A stretch of DNA of 64,000 nt from Halopenitus persicus. GTDB taxonomy: Archaea; Halobacteriota; Halobacteria; Halobacteriales; Haloferacaceae. The notes beneath the pieces were generated by a model that was not told the DNA's origin, did not search any database, and saw only the letters and a list, made by a program, of their open reading frames with translations. Shown one piece after another: positions 1-8,322 of this stretch (positions are counted from its first letter, which is position 1; each line of letters begins with the position of its first letter). The DNA lies in assembly GCF_900107205.1 (NCBI RefSeq), contig NZ_FNPC01000004.1, forward strand, positions 124,001 to 188,000, written 5' to 3'. Both the position numbers and the translations under genes were made by a program.

Positions 1-365
1 TCGTTCGCGGCCTCGATCTCGTCGAACCGGTCGGCGTCGCCCGGCCCCGACAGGGAGACCTCGACGGCACGGTCGGTCTCCTCGATGCGGTCGAGTTGCA
101 CCGTCCCGTCGTCCATCCACTCGCTCGGGTACAGCACGAGCGTGTCGTCCTCCTCGCGCACTCGCGGCGTGTACTCGTGTTCTGCCGCGAGTTCGTCGCG
201 ACGGCGACGGTAGAGGTCGGCCGCGTCCGGCTCCGTCGCGTTCCTGGCGAGCCGGGTCAGGCGCTCCGCCTCGTCCACGGCGTCCTCCGGAACATCCGGG
301 GTTCGATCCGCATCGTCCTCGAGGGCCGAGTCGATCGATGAGTCGGTCGGCGCGGGGTCGGTCAT
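1..365 (-). CDS. Small haloarchaeal protein of unknown function (DUF7108-like), 3' end missing
   Basis: The gene reads leftwards from an ATG at 363-365 and runs off the window, so only about 121 residues are seen. The product is acidic. After a variable start it contains 'EDAVDEAERLTRLAR', a basic 'YRRRRDEL' and 'WMDDGTVQLDRIEETDRA' near the edge, a pattern I recognise from a conserved haloarchaeal family that usually sits beside RNase HI (I recall it as DUF7108). No catalytic motif is visible and there is no signal peptide. The order rnhA then this gene, same strand with a gap of about 110 bases, suggests possible co-transcription. Function unknown. Confidence 0.7.
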   Translation of the reverse strand, partial: MTDPAPTDSSIDSALEDDADRTPDVPEDAVDEAERLTRLARNATEPDAADLYRRRRDELAAEHEYTPRVREEDDTLVLYPSEWMDDGTVQLDRIEETDRAVEVSLSGPGDADRFDEIEAAN

Positions 366-473
366 CTCGATCCGATCGAACGGCGCCACGTCGTTTTTAC
401 CCGTCGATCCGCGGTCCGCCGTCGCGATCGCTTGGAGGTCCGGCTCGGCGTTCCACTGCTCGACGTGCCCCCG

Positions 474-1073
474 TCACGTGTCCCGGTCGTCAAGCGCCTC
501 GTTGGCGAGGTCGTCGGCTCGCTCGTTCACCGATCGGGGAACGTGAGCGATCGACCATCGGTCGAATTTCTCGAGGAGTTCCCGTGCGTCGACGCGGTAC
601 TCACGCAGCGTCGGGTCGTTCGTGTTCCACTCGCCCCGGACCTGTTTGACGATCAGTTCGGAGTCGCCCCGAACGTCGATCTCGTCGAAGCCGAAGTCGG
701 CGGCCGCCTCCAGCGCGGCGATGAGTGCCTGGTACTCCGCCTGGTTGTTCGTCGCGCGACCGATCCGCTCGCCCCCTTCGGCGACGATCCCGTCGCTCGT
801 CACGAGACACCACCCGACGGCTGCCGGACCGGGGTTCCCGCGGGAGGCGCCGTCGAAGTAGACGTGGGCCCGATCCCCGGCGTCCCGCAGCAGGGCGGTC
901 AGCGCGGTCGGCGCGGATCCCTGGACGACCACCTTCCCGTCGTAGGCGACCGCGACCGCCTCGTCGCGCTCGGCGCGCCAGCGTTCGTGCGGGGTGTTTC
1001 CCGGCTCGATCTCGACGCCGGCAGCCGCCAGTCGATCGCGGGCCTCCGACGGGTCGCACTCGATGGTCGGCAT
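474..1073 (-). CDS. rnhA: Ribonuclease HI (archaeal type)
   Basis: Cleaves the RNA strand of RNA-DNA hybrids, in primer and R-loop removal. The protein has 199 residues. About 70 N-terminal residues ('GNTPHERWRAERDEAV') form an extra domain common in haloarchaeal homologues, and the RNase H fold starts at 'YFDGASRGNPGPAAVG'. The four acidic metal ligands appear to be D74, E113 (in 'NNQAEYQAL'), D137 (in 'GDSELIVKQ') and D187 or D188 (in 'NERADDLANEAL'). The ATG at 1071-1073 was chosen because homologues begin with a similar MPTIE; an upstream open frame to 1610 is antisense to tfb and was ignored. The gene diverges from tfb, and the roughly 140 bases between them hold both promoters. Confidence 0.95.
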   Translation of the reverse strand: MPTIECDPSEARDRLAAAGVEIEPGNTPHERWRAERDEAVAVAYDGKVVVQGSAPTALTALLRDAGDRAHVYFDGASRGNPGPAAVGWCLVTSDGIVAEGGERIGRATNNQAEYQALIAALEAAADFGFDEIDVRGDSELIVKQVRGEWNTNDPTLREYRVDARELLEKFDRWSIAHVPRSVNERADDLANEALDDRDT

Positions 1074-1178
1074 CGTCGGGTCCTCGTGGCGCGCCCGGTA
1101 AAGGGGCCTCGATCGTCCCGGATCGCGCCGTCGTCGATCGCGGTCCCGTCGGCGCCTCGACCCCTGTTTCAGGCGAAC

Positions 1179-1210
1179 ATTTAACACGCCCGGAAGGGAT
1201 ACTATATAAA
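1179..1210 (+). promoter_or_regulatory. TATA-like elements upstream of tfb
   Basis: Two A/T islands precede the tfb start at 1215: 'catttaaca' at 1178-1186 and 'ctatataaa' at 1202-1210. The first lies about 30 bases upstream and fits a short-leader or leaderless transcript. The second is too close to drive a transcript that includes the ATG and could serve another purpose. Confidence 0.45.
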
Positions 1211-1214
1211 TGCG

Positions 1215-2228
1215 ATGACACGGCCCACCCGCCAGCGGGAGCACGACCGGCAGCGCACGCGACATGGCGATGAACGAACGGCCGAGGAGGAGGAGGACGG
1301 GACGAGCGCGGACGCGGACGAGGTGGTCGCCGAGGACGTCGACGTCGACGACCTCGAGCCCGAGGAACTGACGCGGACGGCCGACGGCGAGCTGATACAC
1401 GAGGAGACCGGTCTCATCATCGAGGAGGAACAGATCGATCCCGGGCCGGAATGGCGGGCGTTCAACCACTCCGAGCGGCAGGAGAAGTCGCGCGTGGGCG
1501 CGCCGACCACGCAGACGATGCACGACAAGGGGCTGACGACGACGATCGACTGGAAGGACAAGGACGCCTACGGCCGGTCGATCTCGTCGAAGAAGCGCTC
1601 GCAGATGCATCGGCTGCGCAAATGGCAGGAGCGCATCCGGACGAAGGACGCGGGCGAGCGGAACCTCCAGTTCGCGCTCTCGGAGATCGACCGGATGGCC
1701 TCGGCGCTGGGCGTCCCCCGCTCGGTCCGGGAGGTCGCCTCGGTGATGTACCGGCGTGCGCTGAAGGAGGACCTCATCCGGGGCCGGTCGATCGAGGGCG
1801 TCGCCACCTCGACGCTCTATGCGGCCTGTCGGAAGGAGGGCATTCCGCGCTCCCTCGAGGAGATCTCGGACGTCTCCCGCGTCGAGCGCAAGGAGATCGG
1901 TCGGACCTATCGGTACATCTCCCAGGAACTGGGCCTCGAGATGAAGCCGGTCGACCCGAAGAAGTACGTCCCGCGGTTCTGTTCGGAGCTCGAGCTGTCC
2001 GAGGAGGTCCAGTCGAAGGCCAACGAGATCATCGAGACCACGGCGGAGAAGGGGCTGTTATCCGGGAAATCCCCGACCGGATACGCCGCGGCGGCGATCT
2101 ACGCGGCCTCCCTGTTGTGCAACGAGAAGAAGACCCAGCGCGAGGTCGCGGGCGTCGCACAGGTGACCGAGGTCACCATCCGGAACCGATACCAGGAGCA
2201 GATCGAGGCGATGGGGATCCCGAGCTAG
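1215..2228 (+). CDS. tfb: Transcription initiation factor IIB paralogue lacking zinc-ribbon cysteines
   Basis: TFB bridges TBP, the BRE/TATA DNA and RNA polymerase. The protein has 337 residues. The core from about residue 75 is highly conserved: B-reader and linker ('[19 protein letters not shown]', '[19 protein letters not shown]') and two cyclin folds (about 115-205 and 215-335), ending '[17 protein letters not shown]'. The N-terminal ribbon is degenerate: the position of the first CxxC reads 'DLEPEEL', the second reads 'ELIHEETGL', and there is no cysteine in the first 110 residues. The region is instead very acidic ('[19 protein letters not shown]'). Haloarchaea carry several TFBs for promoter choice; this looks like a specialised one. 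The ATG at 1210 is out of frame, so 1215 is used. Confidence 0.95.
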   Translation: MTRPTRQREHDRQRTRHGDERTAEEEEDGTSADADEVVAEDVDVDDLEPEELTRTADGELIHEETGLIIEEEQIDPGPEWRAFNHSERQEKSRVGAPTTQTMHDKGLTTTIDWKDKDAYGRSISSKKRSQMHRLRKWQERIRTKDAGERNLQFALSEIDRMASALGVPRSVREVASVMYRRALKEDLIRGRSIEGVATSTLYAACRKEGIPRSLEEISDVSRVERKEIGRTYRYISQELGLEMKPVDPKKYVPRFCSELELSEEVQSKANEIIETTAEKGLLSGKSPTGYAAAAIYAASLLCNEKKTQREVAGVAQVTEVTIRNRYQEQIEAMGIPS

Positions 2229-2359
2229 GGCGTTTCGATTCTCCCGGACCTCCCGAGCGGACGCCGCGTCGCTGCCGGCTCGACCGGGTGAGTGACCGCC
2301 GCTGCCGATTCGGCCGGGCGGGCAACCTTCAAGCCGGTCGCCACCCAAGCCGCGATCGA

Positions 2360-3643
2360 ATGCGGCTCGACGAGTTCGTGGAACTCGAGCGGAACGAGCG
2401 CGCCGAGCGACGGCGCCTCGCGGAGCGGAAGGACTACGCGATCCTCGACCACGTCGAAACCTTTCAGGACCGGTTCGAGGAGTCGCTGTCCGGCGATTCG
2501 CTCGTCGGATCGGTCTCGCCGTCGATCTTCGTCGGCCGGGCGGATTACCCCAACGTCTCCACGGGCATTCTCTCGCCGGTCGGCCGCGAGGACCAGGCCG
2601 ACGCGTTCCGGACCTCCGGCGCGTGGTACGAGGAGGGCGTCTCGATCGCCGACGTCTTCGAGCGACGGACGAGCCTGCTCAACTCGAACCGAACCGCGGC
2701 CGCGACCGACGTCCACGACGCCTGGGACGGCTGGCTCGGGACCCAACGCGAGGTCGCGATCGCGGACCGGCCCGTCGACGTGGAGATCGGTCTCGACTCG
2801 ACGCCGGATCTCGACCTCGACGTCGACCGCGGCGACCTCGGAGCCCCGGTCGGGCCGAGCGCCCGCGCCCGCGAGGCGAGCCTCGGGGAGAATCCCCACG
2901 TTCCACGCCCGGTGAAGAAGACCCTCGAGGACGACGACTGGCGGGCGCAGGGCGCGATGACCTACCTCTACCGCCGCGGGTTCGACGTCTACGACATCAA
3001 CTCCATCCTCTCCGCCGGCGCGCTCGGGCAGGGGGACAACCGGCGACTCGTCCCCACGCGCTGGTCGATCACCGCCGTCGACGACACGATCGGCCAGTAT
3101 CTCCGCGGGACCATCCGGGACGCGCCGAGCGTCGACCGGGTCGAGGTGCACCGGAACGAGTACCTCGGGAACGCGTTCTGGGTCGTCCTCGCGCCCGGCC
3201 GGTGGGAGTACGAGCTCGTCGAGATGAAGGCGCCCGGCAGCGTCTGGAATCCGGATCCGGAGGCCGGAACGTACCTCGCGGCGGCCCACGAGGGGCGGGA
3301 GGGCCGAACCGCCTACGTCGAGGAGACGGCGGGCGCGTACTACGCGGCCCGCCTCGGCGCGCTCGAGCACCTCTCGGACCGCGGCCGGCAGGCGAAGGTG
3401 CTCGTTCTGCGGCACGTCTCCGACGAGTACTGGGGCCCCGTCGGCGTCTGGCAGGTCCGCGAGACGGTCCGCGACGCCTTCGAGGGCGAACACGGAACCG
3501 CGGAGACGTTCGGCGACGCGGTTCGGGGCGTGGCCGACCATCTCCCGATCTCGCTCGGCGACCTCCGCCGGAAGTCGACGATGGCGGCCGGCCTCCAGAC
3601 CGACCTCAGCTCGTTCCTCGGCGGTTCGGACGCGTCCACGTGA
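2360..3643 (+). CDS. nreA: Archaeal DNA repair protein NreA
   Basis: NreA proteins interact with the sliding clamp PCNA and protect archaea against DNA damage. The product has 427 residues. It contains family-typical blocks 'SLVGSVSPSIFVGRADYPNV', 'GILSPVGREDQAD', 'TRWSITAVDDTIGQYLR' and 'GSVWNPDPEAG', and it ends with a clear PIP-box 'QTDLSSFLGG' near the C-terminus. Start ATG 2360 gives the usual 'MRLDEFVELERNERAERRR'; the open frame extends upstream to 1451 but that part is antisense or shadow to tfb. The gene lies 130 bases after tfb on the same strand. The next gene is convergent. Confidence 0.93.
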   Translation: MRLDEFVELERNERAERRRLAERKDYAILDHVETFQDRFEESLSGDSLVGSVSPSIFVGRADYPNVSTGILSPVGREDQADAFRTSGAWYEEGVSIADVFERRTSLLNSNRTAAATDVHDAWDGWLGTQREVAIADRPVDVEIGLDSTPDLDLDVDRGDLGAPVGPSARAREASLGENPHVPRPVKKTLEDDDWRAQGAMTYLYRRGFDVYDINSILSAGALGQGDNRRLVPTRWSITAVDDTIGQYLRGTIRDAPSVDRVEVHRNEYLGNAFWVVLAPGRWEYELVEMKAPGSVWNPDPEAGTYLAAAHEGREGRTAYVEETAGAYYAARLGALEHLSDRGRQAKVLVLRHVSDEYWGPVGVWQVRETVRDAFEGEHGTAETFGDAVRGVADHLPISLGDLRRKSTMAAGLQTDLSSFLGGSDAST

Positions 3644-3699
3644 GGGTATCAACAGTGAGGGCGTCGCGCGACGAGTGCGCCGAACCGGAAGCGCCGCTG

Positions 3700-4173
3700 C
3701 TACGCGTCGATCGCCGCGTCGCTCTCGGCGAGCCGATCGAACACGTCCGCGACGAGCTCGCCGGTGTCGGCGATGATCGCGTCCATCTCCTCGGTTGCGC
3801 CCGCCTCGGGCAGCCCGAGAAGCCGCGCGATCCGCATGATCGACACGTGGTAGACGCGTTGGGTCCCCGGTTCGACCTCCTGGATCACCATGTTACAGGG
3901 AAACAGCGCGCCGATGTCGCCGCCGGTCGCGTCCAGCGCACGGTCGGCCATCGTCGGATTACACGCGCCGAGGACGTAGTAGGGGTCCCGGTCGGCGTCG
4001 ACCTTCTCGTTGAGCAGCTCCGACGGGGAGAACTCCACGGGCACGCCGAAGCCGGCGTCCGAACAGACGGACCGAACGCGTTCGATCGCCTCCTCGTGGG
4101 CCATCGCCAGCAGCTGTTCCTCCTCGCCGAAGTCCTCGCCGTCGATCTCGGCCGGGTCGAACGGAAGCGTCAT
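3700..4173 (-). CDS. DUF302 domain protein
   Basis: 157 residues, cytoplasmic, no signal peptide. The DUF302 signature is visible as 'YYVLGACNPTMADRALD' followed by 'IGALFPCNMVIQEVEPGTQRV', with the conserved cysteines in 'GACNP' and 'FPCN'. The family is widespread and has been linked to heme or metal handling, but its reaction is not settled. The start ATG at 4171-4173 follows a gap of 79 bases from the neighbouring DUF5789-like gene, which reads the same way, so the two may be co-transcribed. Ends convergently with nreA. Confidence 0.88.
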   Translation of the reverse strand: MTLPFDPAEIDGEDFGEEEQLLAMAHEEAIERVRSVCSDAGFGVPVEFSPSELLNEKVDADRDPYYVLGACNPTMADRALDATGGDIGALFPCNMVIQEVEPGTQRVYHVSIMRIARLLGLPEAGATEEMDAIIADTGELVADVFDRLAESDAAIDA

Positions 4174-4252
4174 ACCCGCAATTGTCGCGATACGCGGTAA
4201 AAGGGATCGGTGGTCGATCGGGCCGTCGGGAAGCGCGTTCGATGCGGGCCGG

Positions 4253-4540
4253 CTATTCGGTCGCGACCGGACCGCGGCCGACGGTCTCCGCGACCGTTCG
4301 GACGAACGCGCCGCGGGAGTCGAACAGCGTCTCGTCCGTTTCCGCGAGCACGTCGGCCAGCTCCCGCGCGCCGTCGGGCGTTCGGATCGTCGCGTCTCCC
4401 TCCTGGTCGATAACGTCGCTTTTCGACTTCGGCCAGACGAGCCGGGAGGCGACCCGCGTAACCGGCTGTCCCTCGACCGCTTCGCCGGAACCGAGTTCGA
4501 CGGCGGGCTCGTCCGCCTCCTCGTCAGCGTCCTCGCTCAT
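4253..4540 (-). CDS. Small acidic haloarchaeal protein (DUF5789-like)
   Basis: 95 residues from ATG 4538-4540. A longer in-frame start at 4597 adds 19 residues of unusual composition and is less likely. The block 'RVASRLVWPKSKSDVIDQ', then 'EGDATIRTPDGARELADVL', then 'FDSRGAFVRTVAETVGRGP' matches a haloarchaeal family I recall as DUF5789. The pattern suggests a small folded protein with a winged or Sm-like core, but no function is known. Same strand as the DUF302 gene; divergent from the membrane protein gene at 4734. Confidence 0.75.
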   Translation of the reverse strand: MSEDADEEADEPAVELGSGEAVEGQPVTRVASRLVWPKSKSDVIDQEGDATIRTPDGARELADVLAETDETLFDSRGAFVRTVAETVGRGPVATE

Positions 4541-4733
4541 ACGCCGTCGGTTCCGCGGGCACGACGGTAATACTTTCGAAGGTGGACTGTGCATCACTTT
4601 CGGAGGTGGACCGCGGCTCCTCGCCGTCGGAGTGTGCGTGACCGCCGATCCGACGCCGTCCGACCGGTCGAACCGCCGGCCGTCACGCGCCCGTCTGACG
4701 TAGTGTTTTGGGGATGGACGACGAAGGGCGCGT

Positions 4734-5864
4734 ATGACGAGTCTCTCGGAGGTCTATGGGGGGCGGGGTCGATCGACCACGAGCCTCCGACGGCTGTATC
4801 TCGGGGTGGCGCTGTTCGCCGTCGGGATCCTGCTCATCGTCGCCGGCATCCTCGCGGCCGGAACCGACCTCATCCCGTCGATGGAGGCGTATAGCCTCGC
4901 CGACGCACGCTGGTACGGCGGGATCCTCGGCGGGACCGGGCTCCCGCTGGCGATGCTTGGCGTGATGAGCGTCCTGCCCGCGGGCCGACGGACGCGTGCG
5001 TCGGCCGTCGTCGGCGCGTCGATCATGGCGCTCGGGGTCGTGGTGTTCTCCTACGCGTACCCCTACCACTGGGTCAACAGTCCACGCCCCGAGCTGGTCG
5101 ATCTCACCCTGCCGACCGCCGGCATCTACTTCCTCGGCGGAGCGACCGTCTTCTGGTGTCTGTTCGTCGGCGTCGCCAACTTCAAGACCCGGAACGACCC
5201 CGGCGGGACGGTCACGCTCGAGGTGACCCACAAGGGCGAAACGAAGGTCGTCGAGGTCGACCGCCGGCAGCTCGACGAGTTCGGCGGCGTCGGGCTCCTC
5301 GGCGGGACCCCCGACGGGTCCGTCGAGACGCAGACGAACGACCCGGACGCGAACACCCTCGGCGGCAACGGGGCGGAGGTCTCCCACGCCACGCCCGACT
5401 CCGCGACCGACTCCACGCCCGACTCCGCCGGGGCCGACTCCGCGACTGACATCTTCGACGATGCGAGTAGCGCGGGCAGCGGGTCGAGCGCCGCGGCCTC
5501 CTCCGGCGGACCGGTCGGGCCGGGTGCCGCGAGCGTCAGTGACGGCGGCTCCGACCCCGAATCGATCCGGACGCCGACCGGATCCGCGGAACCGTCGACC
5601 ACGACCGACCGGTCATCGGCCGGCGGGGCAGGCGGCGCGGGCGACGATGACGGGTTCTCGACCGACTGGCCGGACCCCGGCCGAAATCGAACCGGCGATC
5701 GGGAGCGCGACGGCGATCAGGGCCGAAGCCGGAACCGCTCCGCCGGCGGGTCGAGTGGATCCGTATCGGGCCGGCCCGACGACCCTCCCGCCGGGACGGC
5801 CACCGACCAGTTCGCCGCGTCGAACGCGTCCACGGACGACGAGGACGTCGAGTTCATCGAGTAA
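4734..5864 (+). CDS. Haloarchaeal membrane protein with long low-complexity tail
   Basis: 376 residues. Four hydrophobic segments lie between about 22 and 145 ('YLGVALFAVGILLIVAGILA', 'GILGGTGLPLAMLGVMSVL', 'AVVGASIMALGVVVFSYAY', 'IYFLGGATVFWCLFVGVAN'). A small soluble module 'GTVTLEVTHKGETKVVEVD' follows, and about 190 C-terminal residues are Ser/Gly/Asp/Thr-rich with repeated 'DSATDSTPDSAGADSATD'. The architecture is common in haloarchaea (I recall DUF7139), function unknown. The stop overlaps the end of the convergent Mut7-C gene by 11 bases. Confidence 0.8.
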   Translation: MTSLSEVYGGRGRSTTSLRRLYLGVALFAVGILLIVAGILAAGTDLIPSMEAYSLADARWYGGILGGTGLPLAMLGVMSVLPAGRRTRASAVVGASIMALGVVVFSYAYPYHWVNSPRPELVDLTLPTAGIYFLGGATVFWCLFVGVANFKTRNDPGGTVTLEVTHKGETKVVEVDRRQLDEFGGVGLLGGTPDGSVETQTNDPDANTLGGNGAEVSHATPDSATDSTPDSAGADSATDIFDDASSAGSGSSAAASSGGPVGPGAASVSDGGSDPESIRTPTGSAEPSTTTDRSSAGGAGGAGDDDGFSTDWPDPGRNRTGDRERDGDQGRSRNRSAGGSSGSVSGRPDDPPAGTATDQFAASNASTDDEDVEFIE

Positions 5865-6438
5865 CGTCCCCGTTTTTCGACCAGTCCCCGTTTTTCGCCG
5901 CGATTCGTCGCGCCCGCCGCACCCGCTCTCGGACGTCACGCCAGTGGCTTCCCTTCCAGAACCACTGGTCACAGTTCCGGCACTGCCAGGTCACGACGTC
6001 GGACGGGACGTATTCCGGCCGATCGCTCTCGGGCCGATCGCTCTCGCCAGTGGTCGGCTCCGACACGCGTTCGAGCCGTCCGTTGCACCGGCCACAGCGT
6101 GTCGGCACGTCCGCGAGATCGAGATCCACGCCGGCGGCCGCCAGTTCGGCGAGCTGGTCGGTCGGCTTCCGGCTCTCGAGGAGCACCGCTCCGTCGACGC
6201 GCTCCGCGAGTTCGCGGTCGCGGGTCACGAGCGTCCGGTCCTCGGATGCGGCGATCGCCGCGATTCGGTCGTCGGCCTCGACGCCCAGATCGAGCGCGTA
6301 GGCGGCGTCGTATCCGCAGAAACGGAGATATTTGGCGACCGTTCCACACATCACGTCGACCAGGAACCGTGGCTCCCGCGATGGTCGGCTCGCATCGCCG
6401 TGGTCGCGGTCCTCGCTCGACTCGCCGCAACCGGTCAT
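5854..6438 (-). CDS. Mut7-C family RNase (PIN-like domain plus zinc ribbon)
   Basis: 194 residues. The PIN-like fold starts at 'RFLVDVMCGTVAKYLRFCGY' with acidic residues in 'LGVEADDRI' and 'TLVTRDRELA'. It is followed by a zinc ribbon: 'CGRCN' and, about 45 residues later, 'CRNCDQWFWKGSHW'. These are hallmarks of the Mut7-C RNase family, predicted to cleave RNA. The ATG at 6436-6438 overlaps the polX stop by four bases (ATGA), so translation is probably coupled to polX. The 3' end overlaps the convergent membrane-protein gene by 11 bases. Confidence 0.9.
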   Translation of the reverse strand: MTGCGESSEDRDHGDASRPSREPRFLVDVMCGTVAKYLRFCGYDAAYALDLGVEADDRIAAIAASEDRTLVTRDRELAERVDGAVLLESRKPTDQLAELAAAGVDLDLADVPTRCGRCNGRLERVSEPTTGESDRPESDRPEYVPSDVVTWQCRNCDQWFWKGSHWRDVRERVRRARRIAAKNGDWSKNGDVTR

Positions 6439-8183
6439 TCCTCGAGGAAGGATCGGACCCCGTCCGCCGATCGCGCGTTGAGGACGTCGGCGTGTTCGGC
6501 CCAGCCGCGCCGGGCGGTGTGGACCCCGTACCGAATGTGGTCGAACTCCCGCGGGGTGTGAGCGTCCGTGTTGATCGCGATCGTCGCCCCGGCTTCGACC
6601 GCGGCGTGGACCGCCTCGCCGTTCGCGTCCAGCCGGGCCGGGTTCGCGTTCACCTCGATCGCCACGCCCTCGCGGGCGGCGGCCTCGGCGAGCCGTTCGA
6701 AGTCGACGGTCAATCCCTCGCGGCTGTTGATGAGCCGGCCGGTGGGATGGCCGAGGACGTCGACCTCGGAGTGTTCGATCGCTTTGCTGAGCCGGTCGGT
6801 GGCGTCGTCGTTGGTCCCGAGCGCGGAGTGGGGTGAGGCCACGACGAGATCGAGGTCCGCGAGCGTCTCCTCGTCCGTGGCGAGGTCGCCGTCCGCGGTG
6901 ATGTTGGCCTCGACCCCGTGGAACACGGGGATCGGCGCGTTCTCCCGGACCGCCTCCACCGCGTCGGCCTGTTCGGCCAGATCCGCCGGATCGAGTCCGG
7001 TGTTTCCGAAGACTCCCGGCCCGGTCGCGTGGTCGGTGACCGCGTGGTAGTCGTAGCCCCTGTCGGCGGCCGCGGCGACCATCGTCTCGATCGAGTTCTC
7101 GCCGTCGGACCAGTCGGTGTGCGTGTGGAGGTCGCCGCGGACGTCGCCCTCCTCGATCAACGCCGGTAGGTTGCCCGCCGCCGCAGCCGCCACTTCGCCC
7201 CTGTTCTCGCGGAGTTCGGGCGGGATCCACGCCATATCCAGCGCCTCGTAGACGCCCGCTTCGGTCTCGCCGGCGATCCGGTCGCCGACGCGCTGGCCCG
7301 CGTCGGGGTCCGAAACGTCGCTCACGTCGAAGACGCCGTACTCGTTCACCTTCAGCCCGCGGTCGAGCGCGCGGTTCCGGACCGCGATGTTGTGGTCCCG
7401 CGAGCCGGTGAAGTACTGTAGCGCCGCGCCGAACTCCGCGACGGCGACCACACGGAGGTCGACGCGGAGGCCGTCGGCCCGGACGCTCGCCTTGTTGGTG
7501 CCGGCCTCGATGACCGCGTCCGCCTCGGGCCAGTCGGTGAACGCGGCGACCGTCGCCTCGCGGTCGTCGCTCCCGACGAGGAGGTCGACGTCGCCGATCG
7601 TGTCCCGCCACCGCCGGATCGACCCGCAGATCTCGAGGGTCGCGACCGGGTCGGCGTCGGCCAGATACGTGACTGCCGCGTCGGCGACCGGGCGCGCGTC
7701 CCCGAGCCGCTCCCGCTCCTGTGCCTGCCGGGCGAACGGGACGTTCTCGCGGATGTTCTCCTCGGTCGTCTCGCCGAAGCCCGGGACCTCGCGGATCTCC
7801 CCGGCCTCGGCGGCGGCCGCCAGCTCGTCGAGGGTGGTGATGCCGAGCTCCTCGTAGAGGGTTCCCACCGTCTTCGGGCCGACCCCTTCGACCCGGGTGA
7901 GCGCGCCGATCTCCACCGGCAGCTCCGATCGGAGCTCCTCGAGCTCCTCGATCGAGCCGGTTTGCACGTACTCGACGATCTTGGCCGCGATCGCGTCCCC
8001 GACGCGGTCGATCCCCCGGACCGCCTCCTCGCCCTCCTCGACGAGGGTCTCGATCGGCGTCGGATGGGTGCGGACGTTCTCGGCCGCGCGCCGGTAGGCG
8101 GTGGGCTTGTACTCGACCCCGGTCGCCTCGAGGCGGTCGGCGAACTCCTCGAGGACGCTCGCGACCTCGTCGTTGCGGCTCAT
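6435..8183 (-). CDS. polX: DNA polymerase/3'-5' exonuclease PolX with PHP domain
   Basis: Family X polymerase with a C-terminal PHP metal-dependent exonuclease, a gap-filling repair enzyme. The protein has 582 residues. The N-terminal part carries helix-hairpin-helix stretches ('IDRVGDAIAAKIVEY', 'TRVEGVGPKTVGTLYEELG', 'VPGFGETTEENI') and the polymerase motif 'GSIRRWRDTIGDVDLLVGS'. The PHP domain begins at 'GDLHTHTDWSDG' and keeps 'VTDH', 'HGVEANI', 'VVASPHSALG', 'GHPTGR' and 'NTDAHTP'. ATG 8183 is favoured over an upstream 53-residue extension. A TATA-like 'tttataa' (minus strand, about 8213-8219) precedes it. It forms a two-gene unit with the Mut7-C gene. Confidence 0.95.
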   Translation of the reverse strand: MSRNDEVASVLEEFADRLEATGVEYKPTAYRRAAENVRTHPTPIETLVEEGEEAVRGIDRVGDAIAAKIVEYVQTGSIEELEELRSELPVEIGALTRVEGVGPKTVGTLYEELGITTLDELAAAAEAGEIREVPGFGETTEENIRENVPFARQAQERERLGDARPVADAAVTYLADADPVATLEICGSIRRWRDTIGDVDLLVGSDDREATVAAFTDWPEADAVIEAGTNKASVRADGLRVDLRVVAVAEFGAALQYFTGSRDHNIAVRNRALDRGLKVNEYGVFDVSDVSDPDAGQRVGDRIAGETEAGVYEALDMAWIPPELRENRGEVAAAAAGNLPALIEEGDVRGDLHTHTDWSDGENSIETMVAAAADRGYDYHAVTDHATGPGVFGNTGLDPADLAEQADAVEAVRENAPIPVFHGVEANITADGDLATDEETLADLDLVVASPHSALGTNDDATDRLSKAIEHSEVDVLGHPTGRLINSREGLTVDFERLAEAAAREGVAIEVNANPARLDANGEAVHAAVEAGATIAINTDAHTPREFDHIRYGVHTARRGWAEHADVLNARSADGVRSFLEE

Positions 8184-8322
8184 TCGATACGGGACCTTTC
8201 TCGCGTGTTTACTTATAAACCGCGGGGCGATCAGGGCCGTCGGTGACGCGTCGTCCCGCCGAGTCGCGGCCGTCGTCCCCCAAGCCGCGGCCGTTATCCC
8301 GCGGGCGACCCTACGGACGGCG

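Noticed and set aside
1202-1210. 'ctatataaa' as the main tfb TATA box
   Set aside because: It is only about 9 bases from the ATG, too close for a transcript that contains the start codon, so the element at 1179-1186 is preferred.
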